This document shows positions 26,218 to 34,877 of a DNA stretch of 64,000 nucleotides, piece after piece. The stretch is from Candidatus Pacearchaeota archaeon (GTDB lineage: Archaea; Nanoarchaeota; Nanoarchaeia; Pacearchaeales; GW2011-AR1): positions 32,904 through 96,903 of the forward strand of contig NZAS01000177.1 in NCBI GenBank assembly GCA_002686195.1, in the 5' to 3' direction. The position numbers were made by a program, and so were the translations under genes. Position 1 is the first letter of the stretch; each line of letters begins with the position of its first letter. The notes below the pieces were generated by a model. The model searched no databases and had not been told where the DNA came from. It was given only the letters and a program-made list of their open reading frames with translations.

Positions 26218-26590
26218 AGACGTCGATAAAGGCGGAATTCTTAAAAGTAATATTTTTTTTATGTGGGTATATAACGAAATTATCAAACATGCAGAGTCAA
26301 TATCTGGATCAAAATGTCTAATAAGGTATATTTCAAAAGTTGACATTGTTAATCCCGCAAAAAAGGATGACATTCTTGAGGTTAAAATAACGTCAAAAAG
26401 CATTGGAAAATCATCGTTATCATTTGAGGCAAGCGTCATAAGTGCTAAAGATGATAGCACGTTCTTAACGATTAAAAATATTATAGCTGTTTCAGTTGAT
26501 AGTGACCTTAAATCAAAAAAACACGAAATTGAATCAGCTGAAAATAGCTTTATTCCATACACTTGGGTAAAATACGATACAGAAAAATAG
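26183..26590 (+). CDS. Hotdog-fold thioesterase-like protein
   Basis: 135 residues, GTG start inside the GIY-YIG gene. H-E-D-V-D-K-G-G-I-L-K-S-N-I-F-F-M-W, the long central helix and two edge strands (D-I-L-E-V-K-I, S-L-S-F-E-A-S-V-I) match the 4-hydroxybenzoyl-CoA / YbgC-type hotdog fold. Such enzymes hydrolyse acyl-CoA or acyl-ACP. A lipid or envelope role fits the many envelope proteins nearby; this is inference. Confidence 0.75.
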   Translation: MKYNIKKLVRHEDVDKGGILKSNIFFMWVYNEIIKHAESISGSKCLIRYISKVDIVNPAKKDDILEVKITSKSIGKSSLSFEASVISAKDDSTFLTIKNIIAVSVDSDLKSKKHEIESAENSFIPYTWVKYDTEK

Positions 26591-26778
26591 TGCTATTGTT
26601 TTTATCTATATCGTCTGTGGTGGTGCTAATTTTCTTAATTGATTTATTTGTTGTAATACCTCGTCAGGAAAAAAGAGATATTGATGAGTTTGTACGTAGA
26701 GTTGATCAGGCAATAAAAGTAAAAAGTCTATACCCAGATAAGATTCACCCAAGCAACAAAACAAAATATAAAGAATAA
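26563..26778 (+). CDS. Single-pass membrane protein
   Basis: 71 residues from a TTG; a GTG at 26590 that overlaps the preceding stop is the alternative start. One transmembrane span (about 9-30) with a basic cytoplasmic N-terminus and a charged helical C-terminal part. Function unknown. Confidence 0.5.
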   Translation: MGKIRYRKIVLLFLSISSVVVLIFLIDLFVVIPRQEKRDIDEFVRRVDQAIKVKSLYPDKIHPSNKTKYKE

Positions 26779-26813
26779 GCTTACCATGTTATACTGTTTA
26801 AGGAGAAAGCAAT

Positions 26814-27032
26814 ATGACAAAAAATGAAATCTGTGAATATTTTCCGGAACAAGATGAGATTGATAGCACTGTATCATTTATGCTAAACTGTTCTAATAAT
26901 GACTTAGAAATAGCATGGACAAAAGTGGCATGTGAATGGAACGTTTCGTCTGTGGTGTCTGTTCATAGAGAGCTTTGTAAGTCAGGCAGAATAAATTTAC
27001 TAATTAGTATAATAGAAGATAAGCACGAATAA
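26814..27032 (+). CDS. Small helical protein, unknown function
   Basis: 72 residues after an AAGGAGA site. Acidic, three cysteines, mostly helical with W-N-V-S-S-V-V-S-V-H that could be an HTH but is not convincing. Confidence 0.6.
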   Translation: MTKNEICEYFPEQDEIDSTVSFMLNCSNNDLEIAWTKVACEWNVSSVVSVHRELCKSGRINLLISIIEDKHE

Positions 27033-27085
27033 AAGAACAATATAATGAGAGACTGTCTATTAATTTTATCTATGTTTTTTATATC

Positions 27086-27316
27086 ATGACGATGAAAGGT
27101 AAGCATGAAAATGATATCATGTGGTGGAAGCATCGCGTCATTTTGCTTGAAAGGAGGCTGGAGGACCTAGAGGCTGAGAATTTTGAACTGAAAAAAACAA
27201 TTAGTGAAAGCATAGAGAATCTAAAAAAGCACAACACAGACATGAAGATTGCCGTAGAATTATCAGAAAATATATTAAGGCCTGAGTTTAAAAAGCCAAA
27301 ATGGAAAAAGGTTTAA
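27086..27316 (+). CDS. Small coiled-coil protein
   Basis: 76 residues. Residues 15-60 form a clear coiled coil with heptad leucines; basic tail. A second ATG at 27092 is possible. Confidence 0.55.
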   Translation: MTMKGKHENDIMWWKHRVILLERRLEDLEAENFELKKTISESIENLKKHNTDMKIAVELSENILRPEFKKPKWKKV

Positions 27317-27362
27317 TCTTTATTCAGAATTTTTAAATAGTTATGATTTAAGGATTATGTGT

Positions 27363-28112
27363 ATGATAAAAAAAGCTATTTCTTTTCTTTTTATATTTTT
27401 TACTCTACAAGGTGTATGCTATGGAAGTGATGATCTAAGATCTATTTTGTTACTTGATTATGCTGGAAGCACATCAAGCTTAACAGCAGTTGAAAATAAA
27501 GTTCGAAATGCAGCAGTAAAGGTTCAAATGCAGTCAGGCGCGCATGGATCTGGAACATATGTAACAATTCATGGCTTTCATGTAATAATGACAGCTGCAC
27601 ACGTCGTCAGCGATGGAGCGAGACAGTATCTTGTAATAGGTGAAAATGAAAGAGTGATAGGGCACCTTATATACAAAGATGATGATATAGACGTCGCAGC
27701 TCTATTAATATCTTCCATGAAAAGTAGAGTGTCGATGAAATATAGCCCGACTAGAGATGCAGCAGCTATTGGAACTCAAATAGTATACTCAGGCTTTCCA
27801 TCATCTCATAGTCTTTTAACAATAAGAGGAATGATATCTGGGTATGAGGAAGATAAATCAGGCAATGAGATAATAATTCTTCATTCATACGGATGGTTCG
27901 GCTGCTCAGGATCAGGTGTATATGATGCTAATGGAAACTTTGTTGGTGTTCTTTGGGGAATAGATGTTCAAAGAAGGCAGGGAACACACATAATTGAGGA
28001 TATTATTTGGGTTACACCCTCTAGTAGCATAAACGAAGATGAAATTCTTAGAGGGATTTGCAGAAGTATATTGACATCATCAAGAGTTTGTCAAGACTTA
28101 GTTGCTGACTAA
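27363..28112 (+). CDS. Exported trypsin-like serine protease
   Basis: 249 residues. Signal peptide (I-S-F-L-F-I-F-F-T-L-Q-G-V-C-Y-G) followed by a chymotrypsin-fold domain with His80 in T-A-A-H-V-V, Asp in D-D-I-D-V-A-A-L and Ser182 in G-C-S-G-S-G. The V-Q-M-Q-S-G-A-H-G-S-G-T opening is typical of HtrA-like proteases, but no PDZ domain follows. Likely periplasmic. It overlaps the end of the opposite-strand thioredoxin gene by 15 bases. Start chosen at 27363 for AAGGA spacing. Confidence 0.85.
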   Translation: MIKKAISFLFIFFTLQGVCYGSDDLRSILLLDYAGSTSSLTAVENKVRNAAVKVQMQSGAHGSGTYVTIHGFHVIMTAAHVVSDGARQYLVIGENERVIGHLIYKDDDIDVAALLISSMKSRVSMKYSPTRDAAAIGTQIVYSGFPSSHSLLTIRGMISGYEEDKSGNEIIILHSYGWFGCSGSGVYDANGNFVGVLWGIDVQRRQGTHIIEDIIWVTPSSSINEDEILRGICRSILTSSRVCQDLVAD

Positions 28113-28685
28113 TTCTTGAATTTTTTGATCCAGATGAGGTTTACTATACCCTGTCATTTCATCAACTAGTTTCATTTCACTGTTTATAAAATAGAATGTG
28201 GGCCAGCTAGATAGATTCCATCCATTCACTGAAGAATAGTCAATCATATCTCTACTTTCTGCAAGAACCCTAGGGTCGACTATTCCGTAAGAATCAGCCC
28301 AATACTTGCAGTCTTCTGGTTTGGGTTCTGCACCAGCTGCTGTCTCTATTAAAACAGTAACATATGCCAGATTATTTGTGCTATATTCATCATGAGTCGC
28401 TTGCACGTCTGCTGCAGCTACCTGACAGGGTGGACACCACATAGCACTAAGGTCAAGAACAATGGGCTGACCGTAGAAGCTATAAAGCGATACTTCTTTT
28501 CCGTCTTGATCGAGAAGTGTAAAGTCACAAGGATGATTACCAATAGACTGAGAGCATGTGTCCCATGGATATGTCATATCAGACGTGTCATCATAGGTGG
28601 CAATAGCAGGCACGCATGATGAGCAAGCAATTGATAGAGCAGCTAGACACCCAATTATAGTTATTTTTATATGTTTCATTGACAC
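28098..28685 (-). CDS. Thioredoxin-fold lipoprotein (TlpA/redoxin-like)
   Basis: 195 residues. Lipobox L-S-I-A-C after a short hydrophobic helix. The mature domain contains D-L-S-A-M-W-C-P-P-C, a thioredoxin active site, and S-W-P-T-F, the cis-proline loop. A preceding N-H-P-C-D-F-T-L-L-D-Q segment recurs in the protein at 55787, so the two are paralogues. It probably reduces or isomerises disulfides in periplasmic proteins. It overlaps the stop of the VWA gene upstream on the - strand, forming a two-gene operon. Confidence 0.85.
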   Translation of the reverse strand: MSMKHIKITIIGCLAALSIACSSCVPAIATYDDTSDMTYPWDTCSQSIGNHPCDFTLLDQDGKEVSLYSFYGQPIVLDLSAMWCPPCQVAAADVQATHDEYSTNNLAYVTVLIETAAGAEPKPEDCKYWADSYGIVDPRVLAESRDMIDYSSVNGWNLSSWPTFYFINSEMKLVDEMTGYSKPHLDQKIQELVSN

Positions 28686-30268
28686 TCTCCGTATATCGCG
28701 TATGCTATTTCAATATTGCTGCCAGCTGGAGGAATTACCCTAAACGTAACAGAGTTTATAGACTGATCATATGACCATTCTGATGATTCTATGCCGTCGA
28801 CATATACTTCTATTGTGTCTTCTACTGGTGTTTTGCTTAATGAAAAGCTTAGTGCTGAAATTGAATCTCTTGCAAGCGTATCCATTTGCACACCCCAGTC
28901 TGTCGAACATATTGATATAAATGTCCCCCCGAGATCATTGACAACGTCGTAATAGCCGTCACCAAATTGAGCCCAGCCATTCCCGTTGCATCCGCTAGGA
29001 TAGTCACCTGCCACGGCGTGTGCAATGACAAGATTGTTAGACTGCTTAAGTCCTAAAATATGAGATGAATAATCTGACGGAGTCATTCCTGGAGAGTAGT
29101 TGCTAGATGCGTCAGGCTCATCAGATACATAAATTATAACAAGCCTGGCATCGTTTCGAATGAACGTACTGCCAGGACCGGCATCACCACCTGAAATCGT
29201 TGCGTCGTATGAGTATTTCAATCCTTTTTCTATTCCGCTGCCATGTATTCCAATTGTATCAATAATGTTATTTACTGCAGATATCGGGTCGACTGTATTG
29301 GGCGTTATTATCTCATTGTTAACAAATTCAGCATTGTCAGTTGTTATAAATGCGATTTGATAGTCTGCTCCTGATGCTGAAAACACATTTATAAATGAGT
29401 CAAAATTATTCTTAAGGTTTGTCTGGTGGCTGCTCATTGAGCAAGAGTTGTCTATGACAAATAGAATATCGGACATAGCATCTTCTTTTTGCTCAAATGA
29501 ATCTAGCGCAAATGCGAAATAATCACCATGTCCTTCTTGGTCTACTGTTTCTACAGGTGTGACTGGATCGTTTGATGAAATTTCAAGATACCCAATATCT
29601 AGAATGTTGTCAAGAGGAAGATAGTCTATAAATATTTCAACAGAGCTCCCAGGAGAAATTATCCACGGAAACATTCCGTTTTCTTGATCATTTTTATTAA
29701 TGTCCAGATTGACTGGGTGTGATATAAAATAGTTAATTGAGCTGACTTCTAGATCAACATTTCCAATATTTGAAATTACTACTGGAAGGGTGTCATCACA
29801 TCCAACATTAATGTTTCCAAAATCATAGTATGATGGTTCAACATCTATTACTGGTGCATCTCCTGATCCGTTGACTGGAATTCTAACCGTGCGATCTTCT
29901 GGGTCATTCGACTGTATTAAAATTGTGTTTGTGTCTGCTGAGTATGTATTTGGCTCATAATAGACAAAGAACTCTGTATGAGATCCCGGTGATAGATCTT
30001 TCTCATGTATTGTTGTGATTGAGTGAACGCCCGTCATTGAGTCAAGATAAATGCTATCTATGCTAAGTTCATCATCACCAATATTTGTAATTGTTACTTT
30101 TTGAGTACCCACATCATTCCCAGATAGAAGAGGGCCAAAATCAATACTAAGTGGCGAAACTAAGATGTCAGGTATTTTATCAGGACTATCTAAAAGCTCA
30201 TAATCAATACAGCTGGTAGATAAAACTGCAATAGTTGCTGGAAATATATATTTATAGATGTTGATCAT
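28676..30268 (-). CDS. Lipoprotein with ASH-like repeats and VWA domain
   Basis: 530 residues. Lipobox L-S-T-S-C; two immunoglobulin-like repeats of the choice-of-anchor/ASH type (S-I-D-F-G-P-L...V-T-I-T-N-I-G-D-D-E-L and Y-D-F-G-N-I-N-V-G...V-I-S-N-I-G-N-V-D-L); then a VWA domain with V-I-D-N-S-C-S-M at the MIDAS site. The C-terminal strands match those of the VWA lipoprotein at 18125. This architecture is common in surface proteins of Myxococcota and relatives. Expected to be an adhesive surface protein of the infected host. The first of two - strand genes here. Confidence 0.88.
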   Translation of the reverse strand: MINIYKYIFPATIAVLSTSCIDYELLDSPDKIPDILVSPLSIDFGPLLSGNDVGTQKVTITNIGDDELSIDSIYLDSMTGVHSITTIHEKDLSPGSHTEFFVYYEPNTYSADTNTILIQSNDPEDRTVRIPVNGSGDAPVIDVEPSYYDFGNINVGCDDTLPVVISNIGNVDLEVSSINYFISHPVNLDINKNDQENGMFPWIISPGSSVEIFIDYLPLDNILDIGYLEISSNDPVTPVETVDQEGHGDYFAFALDSFEQKEDAMSDILFVIDNSCSMSSHQTNLKNNFDSFINVFSASGADYQIAFITTDNAEFVNNEIITPNTVDPISAVNNIIDTIGIHGSGIEKGLKYSYDATISGGDAGPGSTFIRNDARLVIIYVSDEPDASSNYSPGMTPSDYSSHILGLKQSNNLVIAHAVAGDYPSGCNGNGWAQFGDGYYDVVNDLGGTFISICSTDWGVQMDTLARDSISALSFSLSKTPVEDTIEVYVDGIESSEWSYDQSINSVTFRVIPPAGSNIEIAYAIYGECQ

Positions 30269-30326
30269 TTGTTAATACATATGCTGAGTTTCTATGTTCT
30301 AAAGTTCAAATATGTAGAAATATAGA

Positions 30327-30578
30327 ATGATTATTAAAAAAGGCGATCTTGTTCAGTACACTTCTCATCCTCACGCAACAGTGCATCGAGTTATTCCTGG
30401 AGATGAATTCCCAGTAGGCCTTGTTATATGCGTAAAAGAAAGTGTTACGCGCGGAGGCCCAAAGATGCGAGCAATAATAAGGACAGTTATCGTCAAATGG
30501 TCAGATGAAAAATGGAATTCTAAAGAAGGCGTGTCTGAAGAATTTGAACCAGACTTAAAGCTTATTCAGCGAATTTAA
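30327..30578 (+). CDS. GDLV-family SH3-like small protein
   Basis: 83 residues: I-K-K-G-D-L-V-Q-Y-T, then V-G-L-V-I-C-V-K-E and R-T-V-I-V-K-W-S-D. Lies just downstream of the divergent junction with the - strand operon. Confidence 0.7.
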   Translation: MIIKKGDLVQYTSHPHATVHRVIPGDEFPVGLVICVKESVTRGGPKMRAIIRTVIVKWSDEKWNSKEGVSEEFEPDLKLIQRI

Positions 30579-30593
30579 TAGTTATTAAATGAA

Positions 30594-31016
30594 ATGATAA
30601 TAACAGAAAGCAATTTAAGATATAAAATTAGAGATGCCATTAAGAGTGCAGCACAAAAAAAACTACAAGTACGAGTCAATTCACTTCCACTTAATGTAGA
30701 GGTAGCTGATACAGACGGTTTGCGTGACATAGGCTTGATGAACAGACGAAGCCTTCAAAGAGACTCGGGCATGCTTTTTGTGTTTCCAGATTCTGACGTT
30801 AGAGCTTTCTGGATGAAAAATACACACATACCTTTATCAATTGCATATCTTGATGAATCCGGTGTAATACTGAATATAGAAAAAATGACCCCTCTAAATG
30901 GTGACAGGATTTGGTCGAAAGGTCGTGCAATGTATGCACTTGAAGTTAATGATGGCTGGTTTGATATAAATGAAATCAGTGAAGGCGACATAGTAAGAAA
31001 CCTTCCAAAGATTTAA
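30594..31016 (+). CDS. DUF192 family protein with N-terminal tag-like helix
   Basis: 140 residues. The DUF192 (COG1430) core is clear: G-L-M-N-R-R-S-L, G-M-L-F-V-F-P, F-W-M-K-N-T-H-I-P-L and A-L-E-V-N-D-G-W-F. The first 25 residues (I-T-E-S-N-L-R-Y-K-I-R-D-A-I) resemble the K-I-T-K-x-x-L-R-x-I-I-R tags in this genome and replace the signal peptide that DUF192 proteins often carry, so this copy may be packaged in the virion. Biochemical role of DUF192 unknown. Confidence 0.85.
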   Translation: MIITESNLRYKIRDAIKSAAQKKLQVRVNSLPLNVEVADTDGLRDIGLMNRRSLQRDSGMLFVFPDSDVRAFWMKNTHIPLSIAYLDESGVILNIEKMTPLNGDRIWSKGRAMYALEVNDGWFDINEISEGDIVRNLPKI

Positions 31017-31025
31017 AATAACAAT

Positions 31026-31352
31026 ATGGGAAATAGAGAAATAAACTCTGGAGATATTGTTATTATCAAAACAGATAGATCGCTAGACGGATTTTCAACT
31101 GGCCCGCATGTAAAGGGAGGATTGAAAATCTACAAAAGAATTGATCTATCAAATTATCCATCACATAATGATTTTTTCGGAAGCTCTGTCACTGTAAAAA
31201 GCGGAGACATAGCAACAGTAATTAGCTATATTGGAAGGCCAGATAGACTTAGTTCTGCGGAACAGTGGAAGATATATGATGTATACGAAATACTTGTGAA
31301 AGGAAATGTGTATCAGATGTTTAGACAGAACATTAAGCTGTCTAAGAAATAG
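31026..31352 (+). CDS. Extended GDLV-related SH3-like protein
   Basis: 108 residues: I-N-S-G-D-I-V-I-I-K opens a first barrel; V-K-S-G-D-I-A-T-V-I-S-Y-I starts a second, ending E-I-L-V-K-G-N-V-Y-Q-M. It may be two half-barrels or an insertion of about 40 residues in one. Confidence 0.6.
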   Translation: MGNREINSGDIVIIKTDRSLDGFSTGPHVKGGLKIYKRIDLSNYPSHNDFFGSSVTVKSGDIATVISYIGRPDRLSSAEQWKIYDVYEILVKGNVYQMFRQNIKLSKK

Positions 31353-31373
31353 ATATAATATAAGGTGATTTCA

Positions 31374-31697
31374 ATGAAAATAACACGCAGTGATCTAAGA
31401 AAAATTATAAGAGAGCAGCTTGATCCATATAGGCCTTCATCTAAGTTTTCTGTTAAGCTAAAAGGAGATCCAAAAACGCACTACGTGTCTACAGCATCAC
31501 CTATGGTGACATCAGATGTTGCATGGCAGCTTGCTCTTTCTCGTCTTAGCATGGAAAATATTAGTGCTGTGTATGACGACGACGACGACGGAACTGTTGA
31601 CTGGACAGAGCTTGGAGCTCTTATTAAAGATCTGGGGGGCGCGTGGGAAGAAAAAGAAAGGCAGCTAAGATACGATCGTGAAAAAATAAGAGAATAG
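31374..31697 (+). CDS. K-I-T-R-tagged protein with EF-hand-like loop
   Basis: 107 residues from the ATG at 31374 (AAGG site). Opens M-K-I-T-R-S-D-L-R-K-I-I-R-E-Q-L, one of the shared tag helices. Near residue 70, D-D-D-D-D-G-T-V-D-W-T-E-L resembles a calcium-binding EF-hand loop. The C-terminus is a charged helix. Probably virion-associated. Confidence 0.6.
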   Translation: MKITRSDLRKIIREQLDPYRPSSKFSVKLKGDPKTHYVSTASPMVTSDVAWQLALSRLSMENISAVYDDDDDGTVDWTELGALIKDLGGAWEEKERQLRYDREKIRE

Positions 31698-31718
31698 TGG
31701 CTATGGGAGGTCGCACAC

Positions 31719-32087
31719 ATGAAAGATGTAGTATTTAAGTTTTTTATTGTATCATTGATCTTTCTTACAGGATGCTCGGGAAAGCTACATTACGCAGGAA
31801 AGGGGTTTGAGCCAAGCCAAAGCTTGTGTGTAGATGCTCTGCTTGTGAATATGGACAAGGCTGGATGTAACATAATATATTATGGATACTCTCCAAGCCA
31901 CGGTGCGTTCAAGGTAAGGTGCATAGATTCTAGCAAGGTTGATTCAAATGATGACTGGGTGTCTCATGAGTGGACAACATATTCATTTTTTATCTCTCCG
32001 TCATTTGCAAGCCCTGAACTGCATGCCAAGTTATCGCCAATATGCTCAGATAGAAATGTCACAGTATATTTTTTAAATGAAAATTAA
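31719..32087 (+). CDS. Small lipoprotein, unknown function
   Basis: 122 residues with lipobox F-L-T-G-C. The mature domain has four further cysteines and a strand-rich pattern. It overlaps the next gene slightly if that starts at 32077. No family recognised. Confidence 0.7.
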   Translation: MKDVVFKFFIVSLIFLTGCSGKLHYAGKGFEPSQSLCVDALLVNMDKAGCNIIYYGYSPSHGAFKVRCIDSSKVDSNDDWVSHEWTTYSFFISPSFASPELHAKLSPICSDRNVTVYFLNEN

Positions 32088-32097
32088 TTTTAAGACA

Positions 32098-33642
32098 ATG
32101 AAAATCACAAAAACGCAATTAAGAAGAATCATTAGAGATGAATTAATAAATGAAGCACAGACAGCTAATAGCCCATATTTTGGCGATGACAACAGCGGTC
32201 AGGCTGTTGCGATAGATCAGCAAGGATCCGGTGTTTTAAGCAGCATCTCCGGTGCAATTGATAAAGGTGATCATGCTGATGAGTCAATACGGATAGAGAT
32301 GAGAAGAAGAGCAATCAATGATTTTTCTTCTTTATACGTTGCCGCAATTCAGGAGGAGTTAAAAGTCTTCATAGTAGAAAACCCAGGAATTTCAGGATTT
32401 GATGATTTATCTACTAGAAGAGTTAATGATATAAAGGTAGCCGCGGCCAGAAGAGCTCTTTCAAAGTATAAAGGTGCACATACAAATACTGAACTAATAT
32501 CTGATTACACGTCAAGAGTTGAAAGATTAATTGGTAAGCCCATACCACCAACACTAAAGCAATTAATGATACGATATGCAAAAGATTTCGCATATCAATT
32601 TGTTTTTGGATTTTTAGATAATGTTATTCTAATTCTTGCAGGAGCAGCAATTGATGACTATATAAAAATTGCATTTGGTGCTGAAAAATTAAAGAGGGTG
32701 CTTTCACCAGACGATCTTGGCTTTATAACAGACGGTATTGGTAATGCAATTTCTGATGGCGTCGGTGACATAGGCGGCGGTGCTGTAGAGAGAGGTGTTG
32801 ATAATTGGGCCTGGCTAAATGATGCAGCAACAGATGAGCAGCTAGAAATAGCTACTCCTTTTCAAAAGCTTATGGCAAAAACTGCTACATTTACTGGTGT
32901 GATTCTTGGATGCTTAGCTGCAATACCCATAGGGATATTAATATTAAAAGGATTGACGACTCTAGGGGTTTCAGCAACAGCGGGAATAGGCTTAGCTGGC
33001 GGAGTACTATCGGGTGGTTTAGGTTTAGTAACAGCTGCACTGATGACAAAGACAACAGTTGATGAATTTAATATGCTTGATAGTGCAGCAAAGGATACAA
33101 TGAATTCTGCGCTAGGTGTGGTTATGTCAAGACTATATAAGGAAATAAAGACACGAGGTAACGATAGTCTTCCTCCTCGTAGCGAATATACGCTTGATAA
33201 TTTTACCAATGATGTGGAGGCCAACAGAGCTCTTGCGCAGTTAATATGGAATGATGAGATGGATTTTTCAAAGCTGGCATCACATCATGATATTAATTAT
33301 AATGAAATTTGGAGAACAGTTGACGCGCTATCCAGTCAGTACGGCCTAGATAATCCAAACGTAACATCTATTGATGAATGTCATATTATGACAATTACAA
33401 AAAATCAATTGATTAACATGATATGTAAGGTAATCGTTGAAGAATCGAATCGAAATAAAAAACATAGCGGTCATCATCCAGAGGAGTCATATGAGGTAGG
33501 AACATCTAAAAATTTAATGTTAGATAGACCAACACAGCATGGCGGCTGGCCAGAAGGCCCTAGTAAAAGCTATACTAGTAACAAGCCAGTAAATAAGCAG
33601 ATTTATGACTGGTTAAAGTCAATGGCAATGATAGACGACTAA
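32098..33642 (+). CDS. Large membrane-active protein with two tag helices
   Basis: 514 residues from the ATG at 32098. It opens M-K-I-T-K-T-Q-L-R-R-I-I-R-D-E-L and has a related helix inside (M-T-I-T-K-N-Q-L-I-N-M-I-C, about residue 432). Between them lie a helical domain and three or four hydrophobic, Gly/Ala-rich segments (about 185-200 and 275-325) that could span a membrane. It may be a virion-carried protein inserted into the host membrane at entry, or a fusion of two tagged proteins. No family recognised. Confidence 0.6.
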   Translation: MKITKTQLRRIIRDELINEAQTANSPYFGDDNSGQAVAIDQQGSGVLSSISGAIDKGDHADESIRIEMRRRAINDFSSLYVAAIQEELKVFIVENPGISGFDDLSTRRVNDIKVAAARRALSKYKGAHTNTELISDYTSRVERLIGKPIPPTLKQLMIRYAKDFAYQFVFGFLDNVILILAGAAIDDYIKIAFGAEKLKRVLSPDDLGFITDGIGNAISDGVGDIGGGAVERGVDNWAWLNDAATDEQLEIATPFQKLMAKTATFTGVILGCLAAIPIGILILKGLTTLGVSATAGIGLAGGVLSGGLGLVTAALMTKTTVDEFNMLDSAAKDTMNSALGVVMSRLYKEIKTRGNDSLPPRSEYTLDNFTNDVEANRALAQLIWNDEMDFSKLASHHDINYNEIWRTVDALSSQYGLDNPNVTSIDECHIMTITKNQLINMICKVIVEESNRNKKHSGHHPEESYEVGTSKNLMLDRPTQHGGWPEGPSKSYTSNKPVNKQIYDWLKSMAMIDD

Positions 33643-33720
33643 TATTTCTATAGTTCCTGGTTCATAATAAAAAATTAAACTATGTGATAATATTATTATG
33701 TCACATGGACTATTATTGAA

Positions 33721-34002
33721 ATGGGCAAACAAGAAGACATTATTCTAAAAAGAATAAACAGTATTAGAAGTATGCAACTGATGCAATTAAAAGACAAGGT
33801 CTCATCTCTTAGAGATGGCGTTGACAGACTATCAGATAAAATTGAACAAGATGGATTAAATGGTTTTTATAGTTCAAATTCAGACATTTTAAGATACAGC
33901 CAGGAGGTGTGGAGGGCATCACAGTATCTTCAGACGCTAATGGACATTGAGCATGAGCTAATTATTAAATCTCGACATAAAAAGACAAGAAAGAAAAAAT
34001 GA
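33721..34002 (+). CDS. Small coiled-coil basic protein
   Basis: 93 residues, mostly helical with a leucine-rich first half and a lysine-rich end (K-T-R-K-K-K). No clear ribosome binding site. Overlaps the next gene by ATGA. Confidence 0.6.
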   Translation: MGKQEDIILKRINSIRSMQLMQLKDKVSSLRDGVDRLSDKIEQDGLNGFYSSNSDILRYSQEVWRASQYLQTLMDIEHELIIKSRHKKTRKKK

Positions 34003-34199
34003 TAATAGACATATATGTTCATAGCAGGGCTGATAATATATCTAAACAAATTAAAAAAAGTGAATATCACAAGCTTCTTGCCACTTTAAAGCAAAATTCA
34101 AAAACCGGAAAGCCCATGCTGTTTAAATTTGAAGATGGATCAATTGTTCGATTATGTGACATACAGTACATTGACACCGCACCTGATATCCCGTTCTAG
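33999..34199 (+). CDS. Small protein, unknown function
   Basis: 66 residues: strand, helix, then strands ending L-F-K-F-E-D-G-S-I-V-R-L. Coupled to the previous gene by four bases. No family recognised. Confidence 0.55.
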   Translation: MIIDIYVHSRADNISKQIKKSEYHKLLATLKQNSKTGKPMLFKFEDGSIVRLCDIQYIDTAPDIPF

Positions 34200-34217
34200 A
34201 GAAATTCTGAATTCAAT

Positions 34218-34245
34218 TGAACATTTTAAAAAAATGCTATATAAC
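34218..34245 (+). promoter_or_regulatory. Possible promoter, TGAACAT-N15-TATAAC
   Basis: A second box type, TGAACAT, also occurs at 59742 and 61557 with TATACT 16 bases downstream. Here the spacing is 15. A further TATAAT lies at 34251. Weak support. Confidence 0.3.
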
Positions 34246-34283
34246 AATAGTATAATACTGCTAAGGAGAATGTATCGTGTCTA

Positions 34284-34640
34284 GTGTACTATCGAGCTCG
34301 TAAATTAGCAATGAACAATGGTAGGTGTTATCATTTAGCTGCAATTCTTCGAAGAAAAGGTCGTATAATTAAGGTTGGTGTTAATTCCAGCAAAACGCAC
34401 CCGAGGTTTAAAAGAACGTATCCCGATGGGACAACTGGATCGCACATGCACGCTGAGATGAATGTTATTAGATTTGCAAAAGAAGGTGATGAAATCGAGG
34501 TTATGAGATTCAAAAGAACAAATAATGAGTTCGCGATGGCTAAGCCTTGTAAGTACTGTATGTTTCACATCAGAAGCGCAGGTATCAAAAGTGTAAGATA
34601 CACTGATGAAAACGGCGTGTGGAATAAGATGGCCATATGA
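34284..34640 (+). CDS. Cytidine/deoxycytidylate deaminase-like protein
   Basis: 118 residues. H-A-E-M-N-V-I gives the zinc histidine and catalytic Glu; P-C-K-Y-C gives the two zinc cysteines, the signature of the cytidine deaminase fold. G-V-N-S-S-K-T-H-P-R fits a nucleotide-binding loop. It may act on dCMP, a free base or nucleic acid. The GTG at 34284 lies 15 bases from AAGGAG, which is far; a downstream ATG at 34311 is possible. Confidence 0.82.
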   Translation: MYYRARKLAMNNGRCYHLAAILRRKGRIIKVGVNSSKTHPRFKRTYPDGTTGSHMHAEMNVIRFAKEGDEIEVMRFKRTNNEFAMAKPCKYCMFHIRSAGIKSVRYTDENGVWNKMAI

Positions 34641-34652
34641 TATAATATAAGT

Positions 34653-34877
34653 ATGACAAAGCAATCAAAATCTTTTTATGACGTTCACGGCAATATCATC
34701 AACGTGGGAGATCTTGTTCGATATACGTGGGACAAAAATATCATTGGTATGGTAACAGGTCTCACACCGTTTTTTGACCAGGGATCGATTGACGTGATTT
34801 GTGATCATCGTCTTGCGTTGACATGTATCATCTGCGATAGCAGTCGTAGCACCGTTGCTATCGAGGTGGTCAGGTGA
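34653..34877 (+). CDS. GDLV-family SH3-like small protein
   Basis: 74 residues with a ten-residue extension before I-N-V-G-D-L-V-R-Y. First member of the dense array. Its last codons (A-I-E-V-V) contain GAGGTGGTCAGG directly before the next start. Confidence 0.75.
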   Translation: MTKQSKSFYDVHGNIINVGDLVRYTWDKNIIGMVTGLTPFFDQGSIDVICDHRLALTCIICDSSRSTVAIEVVR

